A DNA stretch of 64,000 bases from CAMYLY01 sp036397755 (GCA_036397755.1 DASWII010000039.1:1-64000), one strand, 5' to 3'; counted from the stretch's first letter, positions 53,082 through 63,100 are shown. Numbers and translations are program-made. Notes: generated by a model from the sequence alone, not told the origin.

Positions 53082-53652
53082 GGCGGGCCTCCGCGACGTC
53101 AAGCACCTGCACCGCGTCCGACGCCTGGCGGGCCGCCGCGATATTTGCCTCCACCTTGAACGGCACTTCCTCGCGGATCGCGTCGCACACCGCCTCGAGA
53201 CCGAGCAGCCCGCTCATCGCGGCGAACGCGCCGGCCATGGCGGTGTTCACGATGGGCTGGGTCTTGGACCCCAGGCCGTGCTCGGCGGCGATCCCCGCCG
53301 CGTCGATCGTTGCCACGCGGAAGCGATCCGCAAGATCGGCATAGGCAGCGGGGCCGTGGGGCGAGTTGATCAGGATCGAGCCCCCGGGAATAAGCCCGGC
53401 CGTGACATCCACCGCGGCGACCAAGGTCGGGTCCAGCACGATGAGATCCCGGGGCGCCGTGATCTCGCACCGCAGGAGAATCGGCGCGTCGTCCACCCTG
53501 AGGAACGCCGTCACCGGCGCCCCGCGACGCTCCACACCGAAGGCGGGAAAGGACTGGACCCAGTGCCCTTCGCGGAAGAACGCCACGGCCAGGAGTTTGG
53601 ACGCGATCACCGCCCCTTGCCCACCTCGCCCATGAATCCGGAGTTCGCGCAT
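53074..53652 (-). CDS. porG: 2-oxoacid:ferredoxin oxidoreductase, gamma subunit
   Basis: 192 residues with GGGAGGA 7 bases before the ATG. Family landmarks: IHGRGGQGAVIASKLLAVAF at the N-terminus, QSFPAFGVERRGAPVTAFLR and VDVTAGLIPGGSILIN. It opens the operon porG - gltD/porD - porA - porB, all linked by overlaps. The promoter should lie in the 329-base gap upstream. Confidence 0.95.
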   Translation of the reverse strand: MRELRIHGRGGQGAVIASKLLAVAFFREGHWVQSFPAFGVERRGAPVTAFLRVDDAPILLRCEITAPRDLIVLDPTLVAAVDVTAGLIPGGSILINSPHGPAAYADLADRFRVATIDAAGIAAEHGLGSKTQPIVNTAMAGAFAAMSGLLGLEAVCDAIREEVPFKVEANIAAARQASDAVQVLDVAEARHV

Positions 53653-53981
53653 CGCTGATCCTCCCGCGTTACGCTACTCCCAGCCCTCTAAAGAAGTATT
53701 GGGTCAGATGTAAAGAAGCGCTCACGCACTCGGCGGCAGGTTGGAACCGCAGCAGCCTGGAGGTGGCCGTGTCGGACCCAAAGCAGCTCGCTGAGCATGA
53801 AGCACCAGTCGTGGCCGTGAAGGCGGGAACCGGTGTGCCCTGCGCGGAGGCCCAGGCGGATGGCGCGCCGTGCCAGGAACTCAGGCCGGACTGTGAAGAC
53901 TGCGAGCGGGTGCGGCGCACCGCCCCAAGACGAGGTGGGCGCGAGTCGTGACTCCCGAGCGTCGACCCTTGGGTCTCGAGT
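53653..53981. other. Gap between por operon and multicopper oxidase
   Basis: About 330 bases. Contains the presumed por promoter (a TTTACA element and AT-rich bases at 53690-53720 on the minus strand) and one candidate small Cys-rich frame on the plus strand. Nothing else recognised. Confidence 0.4.
53769..53951 (+). CDS. Possible 60-residue Cys-containing protein
   Basis: GTG at 53769 sits 5 bases after GGAGG. The product has four Cys in a spaced set (CAEAQADGAPC, then CEDC after DPGR-like residues) that could bind a metal. Codon use fits the local GC-rich pattern. No homologue recognised; divergent from porG. Confidence 0.35.
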   Translation: MSDPKQLAEHEAPVVAVKAGTGVPCAEAQADGAPCQELRPDCEDCERVRRTAPRRGGRES

Positions 53982-55889
53982 CTATCCCCCGCCCACGCCG
54001 ATAACACGAATTGGTTGGGTCGTGACGAGCGACCCATCCCCCCGGCGTACCTCCAGGGCATACGACCCCCGCTGGTTCAGCAGAACGCCATAGTCATACG
54101 TTTCCCCGATACTCACCAGCTGTCGCGCCCATACGGGCGACCGCTGGTACCCGGGGAGATCGTACCCGTCCTTGGCGATCGGCAGCCAACGCATGGGCGC
54201 GCCGTCACGCACCAGCCAGAACTGGAGATTGGGTCCGCCGAGTGTGATGTTCATGAGCCGGAAGCGATACTCGGCCCCCTGGTCGAGTTCCACCGTGTCG
54301 GGCTCCACCATCCCGTTCAGCATCACGCCGTCATCCGGAGTCGGGCCGACCATGAACACGAGATCGCGCTCGGACTTCCGCACCTCACCGGAGTCGAGCA
54401 CGAGCAGGGCGCCGTAGAGACCCAGCCGCTGCTGGTATATGTCGTTGACGTGCGTGTGGTACATGAAACTGCCGGCGCGCGGGGGCGTGACGCGCATCTC
54501 GAATGAATCACCCGGCATGATCGGCGGCGTTGGCATCCGGCTGAAGCCACCGACGCCCGTCACGCCGTCGAAGTAACTCTCGATCTCGAGGCCGTGCCAA
54601 TGCACCTGTGTCGGGGCCGGTGATCGATTGACGACCCACACGCTCGTGGGCTCCCCGCGCCACAGCACGAGCGTGGACCCAGGCAGGCGAAGGGAGTCGC
54701 GCGCGGGCTCGCGGTCACCGTCCTGCAGCACGTACGCGTATCGGCGCGCACTGTCGCCCGGCATCGAGTCCGACTGCACCAGCAGCCGCAGGTATCGGCG
54801 GGCCGCCGCAGGCTCCCACCCCTTCGGTTCCCGGACGTGCATGGCGAGCACGAGACCACCCATGCCCTCCACCACATGGTTCGACGGATCGTGATGCGGA
54901 TCGCCGAACATGACCTGCTCGATGCGTTCGGGCAGCGGCGCGATCTCGTCGCCCACCCCAGGATTCGCAACCACATGGTAGTTCAGGTGGCAATGGAAAA
55001 TCCAACCGCCGGGTCGATCGGGCGACCAGACCATCGCCATGGTGCTCCCCGGATCCATCCGCTCGGTTACGGCCATGCGCCGCGCCGCCGGCCAGTACAG
55101 CGTGTCCTGCGCCAGATCGCCTCGTGAGTCGATCCGGTAGTAGAAGCCGTGGAGGTGCATCGGGTGCACGTCGGCGCTCGCATTGATGAGCCGCCACCGA
55201 ATGGAGTCGCCCATTTCGTAGGTGAACCGCTCGGTCAACGGCCACGGTCTGCCGTTGATCGTGAGAAACTCGCTCCAGAACTCAGGGGTTCCGTCAGGCT
55301 CGCGCTCCTGAACCCACCGACTGATCAGCAGCACCCGATCATGCTCACGCTCAGCGGGATCCGCGGGGTCGATAATGAGGGCGCCGTTCAGCTGGCTGTC
55401 CTCATACACCCGCTCGTCGAACGGAACGCCGGTCGTCGTGCCCCAGTAGTAATACGTGCCCGCGACATCGGCCACGAACCGAATCTCCCGCGTCGTCCCG
55501 GGGGGCACCACCGCCGAGTCCAGAGCGGCCACGCGGCGCGCCGACCAGCCATGCACCACGAGGGTCGAGTCCAGGGGGTTGGTGATGCTTACGAGGATCG
55601 TCGTCCCTTCAGGCACCCGCATCAGGGGACCGGGGTTCTGGAGAGTCCTCCCGACCTCACCGAACGCCAACACGTGCCCGGCGGGATGATCCGGACCGCG
55701 CGGGTGCCACCTCCCGCGCCGAACCTCCAACGCCACCCGGAGCTCTCCGTCGATCCACGTTCCAGCCTCCGCGCGATTGTCGTTCCACACGATCCCGGGG
55801 AGATCCTCGAGGGTGGAGCGGTGAAGGTGCGGATAGCCAAGACCGAGAAGCGGAACCAGGACGAGGGTCGAGAGGACCGCGCGATACAT
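53982..55889 (-). CDS. Multicopper-oxidase-like protein with permuted copper motifs
   Basis: 635 residues from the ATG at 55889; signal segment about 4-18. Four cupredoxin-like parts. The four copper motifs are all present but in reversed order: HPMHLHG at 242-248 and HCHLNYH at 299-305 come first, HWHG at 430-433 and YHTH at 477-480 come later. In ordinary laccases HWHG/YHSH lie near the N-terminus and HPxHLHG/HCH at the C-terminus. The first part (about 85-175) has vestigial VVHGW and YYYWG in place of the copper motifs. The cluster could still form between parts 2 and 3. Substrate unknown; metal oxidation is possible. Confidence 0.87.
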   Translation of the reverse strand: MYRAVLSTLVLVPLLGLGYPHLHRSTLEDLPGIVWNDNRAEAGTWIDGELRVALEVRRGRWHPRGPDHPAGHVLAFGEVGRTLQNPGPLMRVPEGTTILVSITNPLDSTLVVHGWSARRVAALDSAVVPPGTTREIRFVADVAGTYYYWGTTTGVPFDERVYEDSQLNGALIIDPADPAEREHDRVLLISRWVQEREPDGTPEFWSEFLTINGRPWPLTERFTYEMGDSIRWRLINASADVHPMHLHGFYYRIDSRGDLAQDTLYWPAARRMAVTERMDPGSTMAMVWSPDRPGGWIFHCHLNYHVVANPGVGDEIAPLPERIEQVMFGDPHHDPSNHVVEGMGGLVLAMHVREPKGWEPAAARRYLRLLVQSDSMPGDSARRYAYVLQDGDREPARDSLRLPGSTLVLWRGEPTSVWVVNRSPAPTQVHWHGLEIESYFDGVTGVGGFSRMPTPPIMPGDSFEMRVTPPRAGSFMYHTHVNDIYQQRLGLYGALLVLDSGEVRKSERDLVFMVGPTPDDGVMLNGMVEPDTVELDQGAEYRFRLMNITLGGPNLQFWLVRDGAPMRWLPIAKDGYDLPGYQRSPVWARQLVSIGETYDYGVLLNQRGSYALEVRRGDGSLVTTQPIRVIGVGGG

Positions 55890-55991
55890 CGCTGGGACTC
55901 CGTGCGGGAGGGGGAGGCATGCGAAATGACCGAACAAGGCTATCCGGTATCAGTCGCTCCCGCTACTGGGCAGTTGGTCTTCGTGCTGGAG

Positions 55992-57203
55992 CTACTTCTT
56001 GGTCGTGATCACCACGACGCCGTCACGGCCGCGGGATCCATACAGGCCTACCGCCGCCTCCCCTTTCACGACCTCGATCGTCTCGATGTCCATGGCTTCC
56101 AAATCGATCAGTGCTCGGTCCGACACGATCACGCCATCCACGATGTAGAGCGGATCGGGTGCGGATGTCGACGGCGTCCGCAGCAGCACCACCGGGCCAG
56201 CAGCGCTGTCGGGCGCGGGTTCGCCGCGGACCACCACCTTGGGGCTGACGGTGCCGGTTTGACCGGCGGTCGCCGCTCCGGCCACCGCCTTGTCGGCAGC
56301 TGCGTCCGGGGCGTCCGGTGCGACCGCATCGCACGCGATGAGCACCAGCCCCAGTGCGACGGTCGCCGCCAGCGCGGTGCGCGCACCCCTCCATCGAACG
56401 GAAAGTGTCGTCATGGTATCGATTCTCCTGCCGAGTGTTGAATGCGGTTGCGCCATGGCAAGCGCCGGAACGGGCGGCCACGTCAGTCGCCGCTTCACGT
56501 CGAGTAGCAAGCGGGCATAGTCCCCGACAGCGACGCCGCCGCGCAGCACGCGCCGGTCGCAGTCGAGCTCGATCGCCACTCGCAACCGGCGCAGCAGCGC
56601 CCAGCCCGGGAGATTCCAGGGCATCGCCATCATCAGCGCGGCGCCGATCAGCAGCAGCCGCAGGTCGCCCGCCCGCGCATGGTGGGCTTCGTGGAGCACC
56701 ACGAGACGGCGCAGTTTCACTGGCAACGCCAGGACCCAACGGGGAACGACGATGCTGCTGCGCCTGAATCCCACCACGGCGGGCCCGGCGGAGGGTGACG
56801 CCAGCACGCGCACGCCACTGACCAGGTGTGGCGCCCACCCCGCTCGCTCCCGACTCATGCGCCTCAGCGCCACCGCAAACACGCCGATCATCGTGAGACT
56901 GAGCAGAAGCCACGCGCTTCCGACCACCCATGGCCACCACAAACCCGAGCCGGCGGACTCCATCGCCAGCCGATCGGACAGCAGCCACGCGCCGGCCCCG
57001 AATCGGTCCGCCACGCGGGCCACCGGCTGCACCGAGGCAGGCCACGCGCGAGCCACGAGCGAGAGCAGCGGCCCGGCGAGCATGGCAAGCAGCGGCACGA
57101 ACCGCACCGGCTTCCGGTAGCCGAGCAGGGCGCGCTCGATGGCCACTGCCGCCGCCCACATCAGCGCGGACGCGATCGTGATGTCCACCATCCAGCCGGT
57201 CAT
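55992..57203 (-). CDS. M56 (BlaR1-type) membrane peptidase with TonB-plug-like tail
   Basis: 403 residues. Membrane segments at about 5-22, 34-52, 88-112 and 282-300. Zinc motif HEAHH at 171-175 in the cytoplasmic loop, with ELDCD (212-216) as third ligand region, as in BlaR1/MecR1. The C-terminal ~60 residues (DPLYIVDGVIV, METIEVVKGEAA-like, LYGSRGRDGVVVITTKK) are a SusC-type TonB plug fragment. In the usual scheme the peptidase inactivates the BlaI-type repressor on signal. Overlaps the repressor gene by 4 bases. Confidence 0.9.
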   Translation of the reverse strand: MTGWMVDITIASALMWAAAVAIERALLGYRKPVRFVPLLAMLAGPLLSLVARAWPASVQPVARVADRFGAGAWLLSDRLAMESAGSGLWWPWVVGSAWLLLSLTMIGVFAVALRRMSRERAGWAPHLVSGVRVLASPSAGPAVVGFRRSSIVVPRWVLALPVKLRRLVVLHEAHHARAGDLRLLLIGAALMMAMPWNLPGWALLRRLRVAIELDCDRRVLRGGVAVGDYARLLLDVKRRLTWPPVPALAMAQPHSTLGRRIDTMTTLSVRWRGARTALAATVALGLVLIACDAVAPDAPDAAADKAVAGAATAGQTGTVSPKVVVRGEPAPDSAAGPVVLLRTPSTSAPDPLYIVDGVIVSDRALIDLEAMDIETIEVVKGEAAVGLYGSRGRDGVVVITTKK

Positions 57204-57574
57204 TCTTCGATCTCCTTCAGCCGTGCCGCCAGCATGCGGCGGATGCGCCGCAACTCTTGGGGCGACACTGTCTCGTCATCGACGAGGCGCGCAATCATCA
57301 GCTCCCGCGATCCCTGGTACACCTTGTCGAGCACGCGCCGGAGTGGGCCATCCCCGGCCGCCTCGGGCGCCACGGCCGCAAAGTACCGATACGCCTTGCC
57401 GTCCTGTTCGTGCCGCACGGCGCGCTTGGCCTCCAGTCCGCGCAAGATGGTGAGCACCGTGGTGTAGGCGAGATCGTCGGCGAGGTGATCCTGCACCTCC
57501 CCCACCGTGGCCGAGCCGTGTTCCCACAGCACCGCCATGATGTCCAGCTCGCGATTGGTCAGTCGAACGGTCAT
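57200..57574 (-). CDS. BlaI/MecI/CopY-family repressor
   Basis: 124 residues. Winged-helix domain at 1-75: LTNRELDIMAVLWEHGSATV and YTTVLTILRGLEAKRAV; C-terminal dimerisation helices follow. Partner of the M56 peptidase, whose ATG overlaps its stop (ATGA). A perfect operator-like palindrome overlaps the upstream region, so autoregulation is likely. Targets could include the multicopper oxidase 100 bases after the M56 gene or the propeller/RND genes upstream. Confidence 0.94.
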   Translation of the reverse strand: MTVRLTNRELDIMAVLWEHGSATVGEVQDHLADDLAYTTVLTILRGLEAKRAVRHEQDGKAYRYFAAVAPEAAGDGPLRRVLDKVYQGSRELMIARLVDDETVSPQELRRIRRMLAARLKEIEE

Positions 57575-57582
57575 AGTCCTAT

Positions 57583-57600
57583 CTACTAAGTACCTAGTAG
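57583..57600. promoter_or_regulatory. BlaI-type operator
   Basis: CTACTA-AGTACC-TAGTAG, a perfect inverted repeat resembling known BlaI/MecI operators (TACTA...TAGTA). It lies 9 bases upstream of the repressor ATG, where binding would block transcription. Confidence 0.8.
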
Positions 57601-57625
57601 ACAGTATCTATTGAGCGGGGATCTG

Positions 57626-58786
57626 TCAAGCGGCGATCACATACTCCTCCAGCCACTGGAGGTCGTCCTCGTCCACGCGGACGAGATAGACCACGCCGCG
57701 GCCGAACCCCGCGAGCTGGCGGCCCTTCGGAAACTCCACCTGGCGGACGCGGGCGCCCGTCGCGTCGAACACGTCGTAGCGCGCCGGCGCGCCGTGAGCC
57801 ACGTGGCGCTGCACCCACAGCTCGCCGTCGGGGCTGACCGTGGCGGCTTGCCGCGGGAACGCCGGCTTCACGTCCGGCCAGTCCATCTCGTCCGGGTCGG
57901 GACGCGGCATTCTGATTGACTGACCACCGCCGCCGCCCGTGCCACCGGCCATCAGCATGACCGCGGTCCCCTGCCCCATCCGGTCCGCCCACGCTTCCTT
58001 GTCCTCGTCCGTCACCGGCACGGGCGTGTACGCCACGACCGGACCGACGCGCGTCGCGCCGGAGCGGCTCACCCACTCGACGCGATACGGCTCCGCGTGC
58101 ACGATCGCCACGCGGCCGTCCGGCGCGACGGCCCACACGTCCTGGGCCGCGAGGGGCGAGACGTTCCCCCGCAGTTGAAACCCGCCGCCGCTGGAGGAGA
58201 ATCCCCGAATGGTCGAGGTCTCACCCTTGGGGAGCGGAAGCATGGCCACCGTGTCGATGGCATCGGTCGCGACATCCCAGCGCTGGATCGGCGCCGACTC
58301 GGGCGACTCCATCTGCCCGCCAGCGGACATCCGCACTCCCCCTTGATCGAAGTACAGTCCGCCGGCGGCGTCGGCCGCGGTCGGCCGCATGAACTCTCCC
58401 TCCCCCCGCACCAGCGGCGCGGACCGTCCCATCCGTCCATTGGGCGCGATCACTGTCAACCGCATGTTGCCGAGGTCCGTCAGCACCGTGGAGTCGCCGG
58501 GGAGCGGCAGCAGGCCTCCGGGCATCTGGTACTCGCCGGGGCCGCTGCCAACGCGGCCCAGGTCCCGCATCGCACCGGTCGCGAGATCGATGATGCGGAC
58601 CGCCTGCTCCAACCGGTCGGCGATCATCAGTCGCCCGTCGGCAAGCTGACGCACGCCCGACACCGTGGAGAAGGGTTCCGGAAACGTGCGCTTGGGGGTG
58701 GTGAGCCGTTCGACCCGCGGCGCCTGCGCCGCCAACGGCCCGACCGCGAGGATCGTGGTGGCCATGAAGATGAAAAGCTGTCGCAT
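57626..58786 (-). CDS. Secreted six-bladed propeller protein
   Basis: 386 residues. Signal peptide to about residue 21 (VGPLAAQ). The propeller opens with FSTVSGVRQLADGRLMIADR and contains IGRxGxGPGEY-type turns (LGRVGSGPGEYQMPGG) typical of the 6-bladed beta-propeller family common in Bacteroidota and Gemmatimonadota. One long Gly/Met-rich loop (VMLMAGGTGGGGGQ) interrupts a blade. No catalytic residues. Probably binds a ligand at the cell surface or periplasm. Its start lies ~100 bases after the neighbouring propeller gene, with a CCTACCRT tract in between. Confidence 0.82.
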   Translation of the reverse strand: MRQLFIFMATTILAVGPLAAQAPRVERLTTPKRTFPEPFSTVSGVRQLADGRLMIADRLEQAVRIIDLATGAMRDLGRVGSGPGEYQMPGGLLPLPGDSTVLTDLGNMRLTVIAPNGRMGRSAPLVRGEGEFMRPTAADAAGGLYFDQGGVRMSAGGQMESPESAPIQRWDVATDAIDTVAMLPLPKGETSTIRGFSSSGGGFQLRGNVSPLAAQDVWAVAPDGRVAIVHAEPYRVEWVSRSGATRVGPVVAYTPVPVTDEDKEAWADRMGQGTAVMLMAGGTGGGGGQSIRMPRPDPDEMDWPDVKPAFPRQAATVSPDGELWVQRHVAHGAPARYDVFDATGARVRQVEFPKGRQLAGFGRGVVYLVRVDEDDLQWLEEYVIAA

Positions 58787-58857
58787 GGTTCGACCGTCGA
58801 GCGCTGGAGGAAGCTATCGTGACGGGTGGAAGGGGGACGTGGTCGCACCCTCCATTT

Positions 58858-58905
58858 CCTACCATCCTACCGTCCTACCATCCTACCGTCCTACCGTCCG
58901 TCGTA
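58858..58905. repeat. CCTACCRT tandem tract
   Basis: Alternating CCTACCAT/CCTACCGT units (about five) fill the end of the gap and run into the 3' end of the lipoprotein-propeller gene, encoding part of its Arg/Val-rich C-terminus on the other strand. Confidence 0.75.
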
Positions 58906-60103
58906 TCCTCGCCGCCACGACATACGGCACGTCCAACTCGTCACGACTGACCGCGTACACCATGTCGCCGCGGAACACCGGAGTCGGATAGATGCTGAGA
59001 GGAAACGGCAGCGTGAGTTTGCCCAAGTAGCGACCGTCGGGATCGAACACATCCAGCACGGGTGACGCCCGTTCACCACTCCACCGCGACGCGCCGGCTC
59101 CAGCCTCTTGCGAGGCCACCCATATTCGCCCGCGGTCGTCGACGAAGAACTGACGCACCGGGGGCTTGGTGCTCGGAAAGCGGGTGCGATCGACCTTGCC
59201 ACCCTGGCGCACGAACCACTCGAGGCCTGCCACCGCACTGTCGACGTCCGCCGACGTCACGGGCAGCGGGTCAAAGTCGCGTGAGATCTCGAGAATCGTA
59301 TCTCCGTCAGCAGTCATCTCGAAGATCCTGTACTCACCGGTGAGGGCAAACCACAGGCGGCCGGATGGCGCCAAACGCCATACCAACCCAGCGGAGTACG
59401 GGATCGCGGCGCGCATCCAGCTGTCCTCGGATCGCTTTTCGAAGTAGTTCTCTTCCCCCTGCCAGGAGGGCGGGACGATTGTATCCAGCGGCGTCAGGGT
59501 CGTGTCGAACCGCACCATGACGATGCCGCCATCCTCTTGATCGGGGTTGGGCACGTAGGTGTAGAGGAATCCCTGATCGTCGAATCGGCCGGGCCATGGC
59601 ATCATGACCCACCCGCCGATGGCTGGCCGAGTCGTGACAACGGTGCCGACGGTGTCGACGAGGGTGAAGCGGTTGTTCGACGGGTCCAGTAGCCAGAGGT
59701 TGCCGTCGGGCCCCCACCCCATCCCGATCACCTGCTCAAACTCACCCGGCCCGCCACCACGTCGACCAATGGTGCGGACATGCGCACCAGTGGTATCGAA
59801 CACTCGAAGTTCCTGCGCCTGCCCCTCGAACACCCATAACCGGCCCTGCGCATCGGCCTCCACGGCTGTGACCTGCCCGAGCATTGCCGGCCCCTCGACG
59901 TCGAGTGCGCCGATGCGAACCACCTCGTCCACCTGCCAGGGCGTTCCGCCCTGATCCCAAACGCCGGTGGAGGGGTTCCGTACGACGACGCGCCCGCTTG
60001 GCAGCGTATCGACGGTCCCGCGCCACTCGCTCGTGTCTGCTGTTTCCCCTCCGCACGCCGCCAGCATCAGCCAGCTGAGCGCGAGAACGCTACGGTGTCG
60101 CAT
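58883..60103 (-). CDS. Six-bladed propeller lipoprotein
   Basis: 406 residues from the ATG at 60103 (overlaps the RND stop by 14 bases). Lipobox LAAC at about residue 16. Propeller with IGRRGGGPGEFEQVIGMGWG and GPDGNLWLLDPSNNRF; later FFVDDRGRIWVASQE. Same family as the next gene, so the two are likely paralogues. They follow the RND pumps and could be surface partners of that system. Confidence 0.84.
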   Translation of the reverse strand: MRHRSVLALSWLMLAACGGETADTSEWRGTVDTLPSGRVVVRNPSTGVWDQGGTPWQVDEVVRIGALDVEGPAMLGQVTAVEADAQGRLWVFEGQAQELRVFDTTGAHVRTIGRRGGGPGEFEQVIGMGWGPDGNLWLLDPSNNRFTLVDTVGTVVTTRPAIGGWVMMPWPGRFDDQGFLYTYVPNPDQEDGGIVMVRFDTTLTPLDTIVPPSWQGEENYFEKRSEDSWMRAAIPYSAGLVWRLAPSGRLWFALTGEYRIFEMTADGDTILEISRDFDPLPVTSADVDSAVAGLEWFVRQGGKVDRTRFPSTKPPVRQFFVDDRGRIWVASQEAGAGASRWSGERASPVLDVFDPDGRYLGKLTLPFPLSIYPTPVFRGDMVYAVSRDELDVPYVVAARIRRTVGR

Positions 60104-63100
60104 AGGCCGACTCTCCCACATCAGGCAACGCACCCGATCGCCGCCGCTCGGCGCGTCGCTCGAACACCAGATACAGGGCCGGCGTCACCGTCAGCACGAA
60201 CAGCGTGGAGCTGGCGAGCCCGCCGATCAGGGCATAGGCCAGCGCGTTCCAGATGTTCGCGTCGGCGTGCTCGCTGAGCAGCACGAGCGGTAGGAGTCCA
60301 AAGATGGTGGTGGCGCTGGTCATGAGGATCGGGCGCACGCGCTCGAGCGTGCCCTGCACGATGGCCGCCTCGAAGGCGACCCCCACCTCCCGGCGGAGAT
60401 GGTTGATATGGTCCACGAGCAGGATCGCGTTGTTCACCACGATCCCGCCCATCATGATGACGCCGATGTACGCTTCGCGGGTGAAGCTCGCCTTGGCGTA
60501 GAAGAACATGAGGAACACGCCCACGAGGGCCATCGGGACGGTGAGCAGCACGCACATGGGCTGGCGCACCGACTCGAACAGGGCAGCGGTGACCATGTAG
60601 ATGAGCACCAGCGACACCGTGAGCACCAGCACGAGTTGCTCCTGTTCTTCGTCGGACCAGCTCCACGGTTGCTCCCCCTCGATCTCGTAGCCCTCCGGCA
60701 ACGCGGTGGCGGCCACGATGCCGTCTCGGGTGCGGTCGCCCAACCGCGCGGGGCCGCGGAACTCGTAGCTCACGTAGCGCTGGTACTGCTGGTCTTCACG
60801 CACGATCCGCGTGAGCACTTCCCGTTCCTCGAGCGTCGCCACATCCTCGAGTCGCACGCCCTGGCCCGAGGGAGTCTGCAGCAATGTTTCCCGAAGCGCC
60901 AGGATGTCGACGTCGGCGTTGCCATCGAGCTTCACGTCGAACCGCACCTCTTCCCCGGCGAGCCGAATGCTCCCCTGGCGCACGCGCCCGGCCACGGTCG
61001 CCGCCACCTGGTAGACGACGTCCTGGGCCGTCAGGTTGTGCAGCGCAAGTCGCGCCCGATCGAGCCGCAGCACGAACTCGCTCGCGCGATCGCCAGTGTA
61101 CCAGCCACCCGCGGAGTTGACGTCCACGTCGCGTACGCGCGGCAGCCGCTGGAGACGCCGTCCGAGATCTTCGGCGATCGTCCGCACCATCTCGTAGTTG
61201 TAGCCCAGGATCTTGATGGCATAACTGGGCGCGCCGCCCCCGCCGCCGTAGAACGAGGGTCCATAACCGTACACGCGCACTTCCGCGCCACCGAACAAGA
61301 AAGAATACGCCACCATCTGCTCCTTGATGGCCGGCGGAATCCAGGTTTGCTCCAGCGAGTCGGGGAACGTCACCGTCATCCGCGCGAACTGCGGATACAC
61401 GCGGGACACGAAGCGCTCCACCTCGGGCGTATCGCGGAGCTTCGTCTCGAAAAAGCGTGTCAACTCATCCGTGCGCTCCAGCTCTGAGCCGCGCGGCAGG
61501 CGGATGATCACGTCGATGTAGGTCTGCTGGCCCCACCTCCCGCCCCACAGCACGCCCCGCTCGACGTACTTGTCGAACAGCCGCCACGACCCGAACAGAA
61601 TGGCGGCGGCGACGACGAGGGTGACCCACGGGAACCGGAGGGTGATGCCCAGGGTCCCGCCATAGAGCCTGACGTACCAAGCCCGCTGCACGGTATCGGT
61701 CGGCTCACCGCGCGTCGCGCGCCCGACGGCGTACACCTTGGCGGCCAGCGAGGGGATGAAGCTGAAGGCCACCAACAGACTCGCCACCAGGCTGATCCCG
61801 ACGACCATGGCGAGCGGCACGTAGTACACCCGCAGCTCGCCCTGGAGATACACGAACGGGATGAACACGATGATCGTGGTGAGCGTCGCTGCCATGATGG
61901 GCAGGACGACCTGCCGGGCCCCCGATGCAGCCGCTTCCGCGGCCGACGGTTCCGTGCCCGCGTGCACCTTGCGGTAGATGTTCTCCAGCACGACGATCGC
62001 ATTGTCCACGATCAAGCCGAATCCCATCGCCAATCCCATCAACGTGAGCACGTTGAGCGTGAGGCCACCGAAGTAGATGACGTTCAGCGTGATCAGAATC
62101 GAGAAGGCGATGGTGGCAAACACGACGCCGGCGGAACGAAATGACCGGAGGAACGCGAGCAGGACCAGGAAGATGACCCCCGCCGCGATGAGCGCCCGGT
62201 AGCGCAGGTCGGTGAGTTGGGTCTTGATGGCTTCGCTCTCGTCCTCGTCGAGCAGCAAGCGCACGCCGGGCGCGTGGATCGCGGCGAGTCCGTCGAGCCG
62301 CGCTTTAACCCGATCGGCCAGATCCACGGTGTTGACGCCCACCTCCTTGTGCACCTCGAAGGCCACCGCTGGCTGCCCGTCGATGCGGTAGTAGCTCCAC
62401 GGATCCTCGTACGTGTCGTACACGGTCGCGACGTCCCGCACGCGTACGAGCCGGCCTTGGTCGGTGAGTAGCGGCGCGCGGCGGATGTCGTCGGCCGACT
62501 CATTGCGGTGTCGAATGGCCAGCGTGCGCATACGGCCGCCGCGGCGCACCATCCCCGCCTCGCTCACGTACTCGAGCTCGAGGATCCGTTGCCACACCAG
62601 CGCGGGTCCGAGCCCGAGCGCGTTGACCTTGCGTTCGTCCAGTGCGATCTCGAGCAGCCGGTCGCGCCCGCCGCTCACCTCGACCCCAGCCACCCCGTCC
62701 TCCAACAGCAGCTCCGGTACCAAATCGTCGTCCACATGCGCCCGAAGCGCTTCCAGCGTGTAGGGACCGGTCAAGGTGTAGCGGAGGAACGCACGCTGCT
62801 GTGCTCGAAACTCCTCCGGCACGTAGGGCTCGATGCGCGGGGACGGCACCTCCGCTGGCAGCTCGTCGTCGAGCACCGCGAGACGCTCGGCGAGCTCCAT
62901 GTGCGCGAAGTCCATGTCGGTATCGCGGGAGAACTCCACCGTGATGTTCGCTTCCGCCCGGCCCAGGTTTTCGCTGGACACCGACTCGATCTTTTCGACG
63001 CCGCGCACCTGCTGCACCGCCGCCTCGAGCGGTGCGGTCACGAACGCCTCCATCGCTTCGGGCGACGCGCCCCGCCACTGCGCGGTCACGTGCAGCTGCG

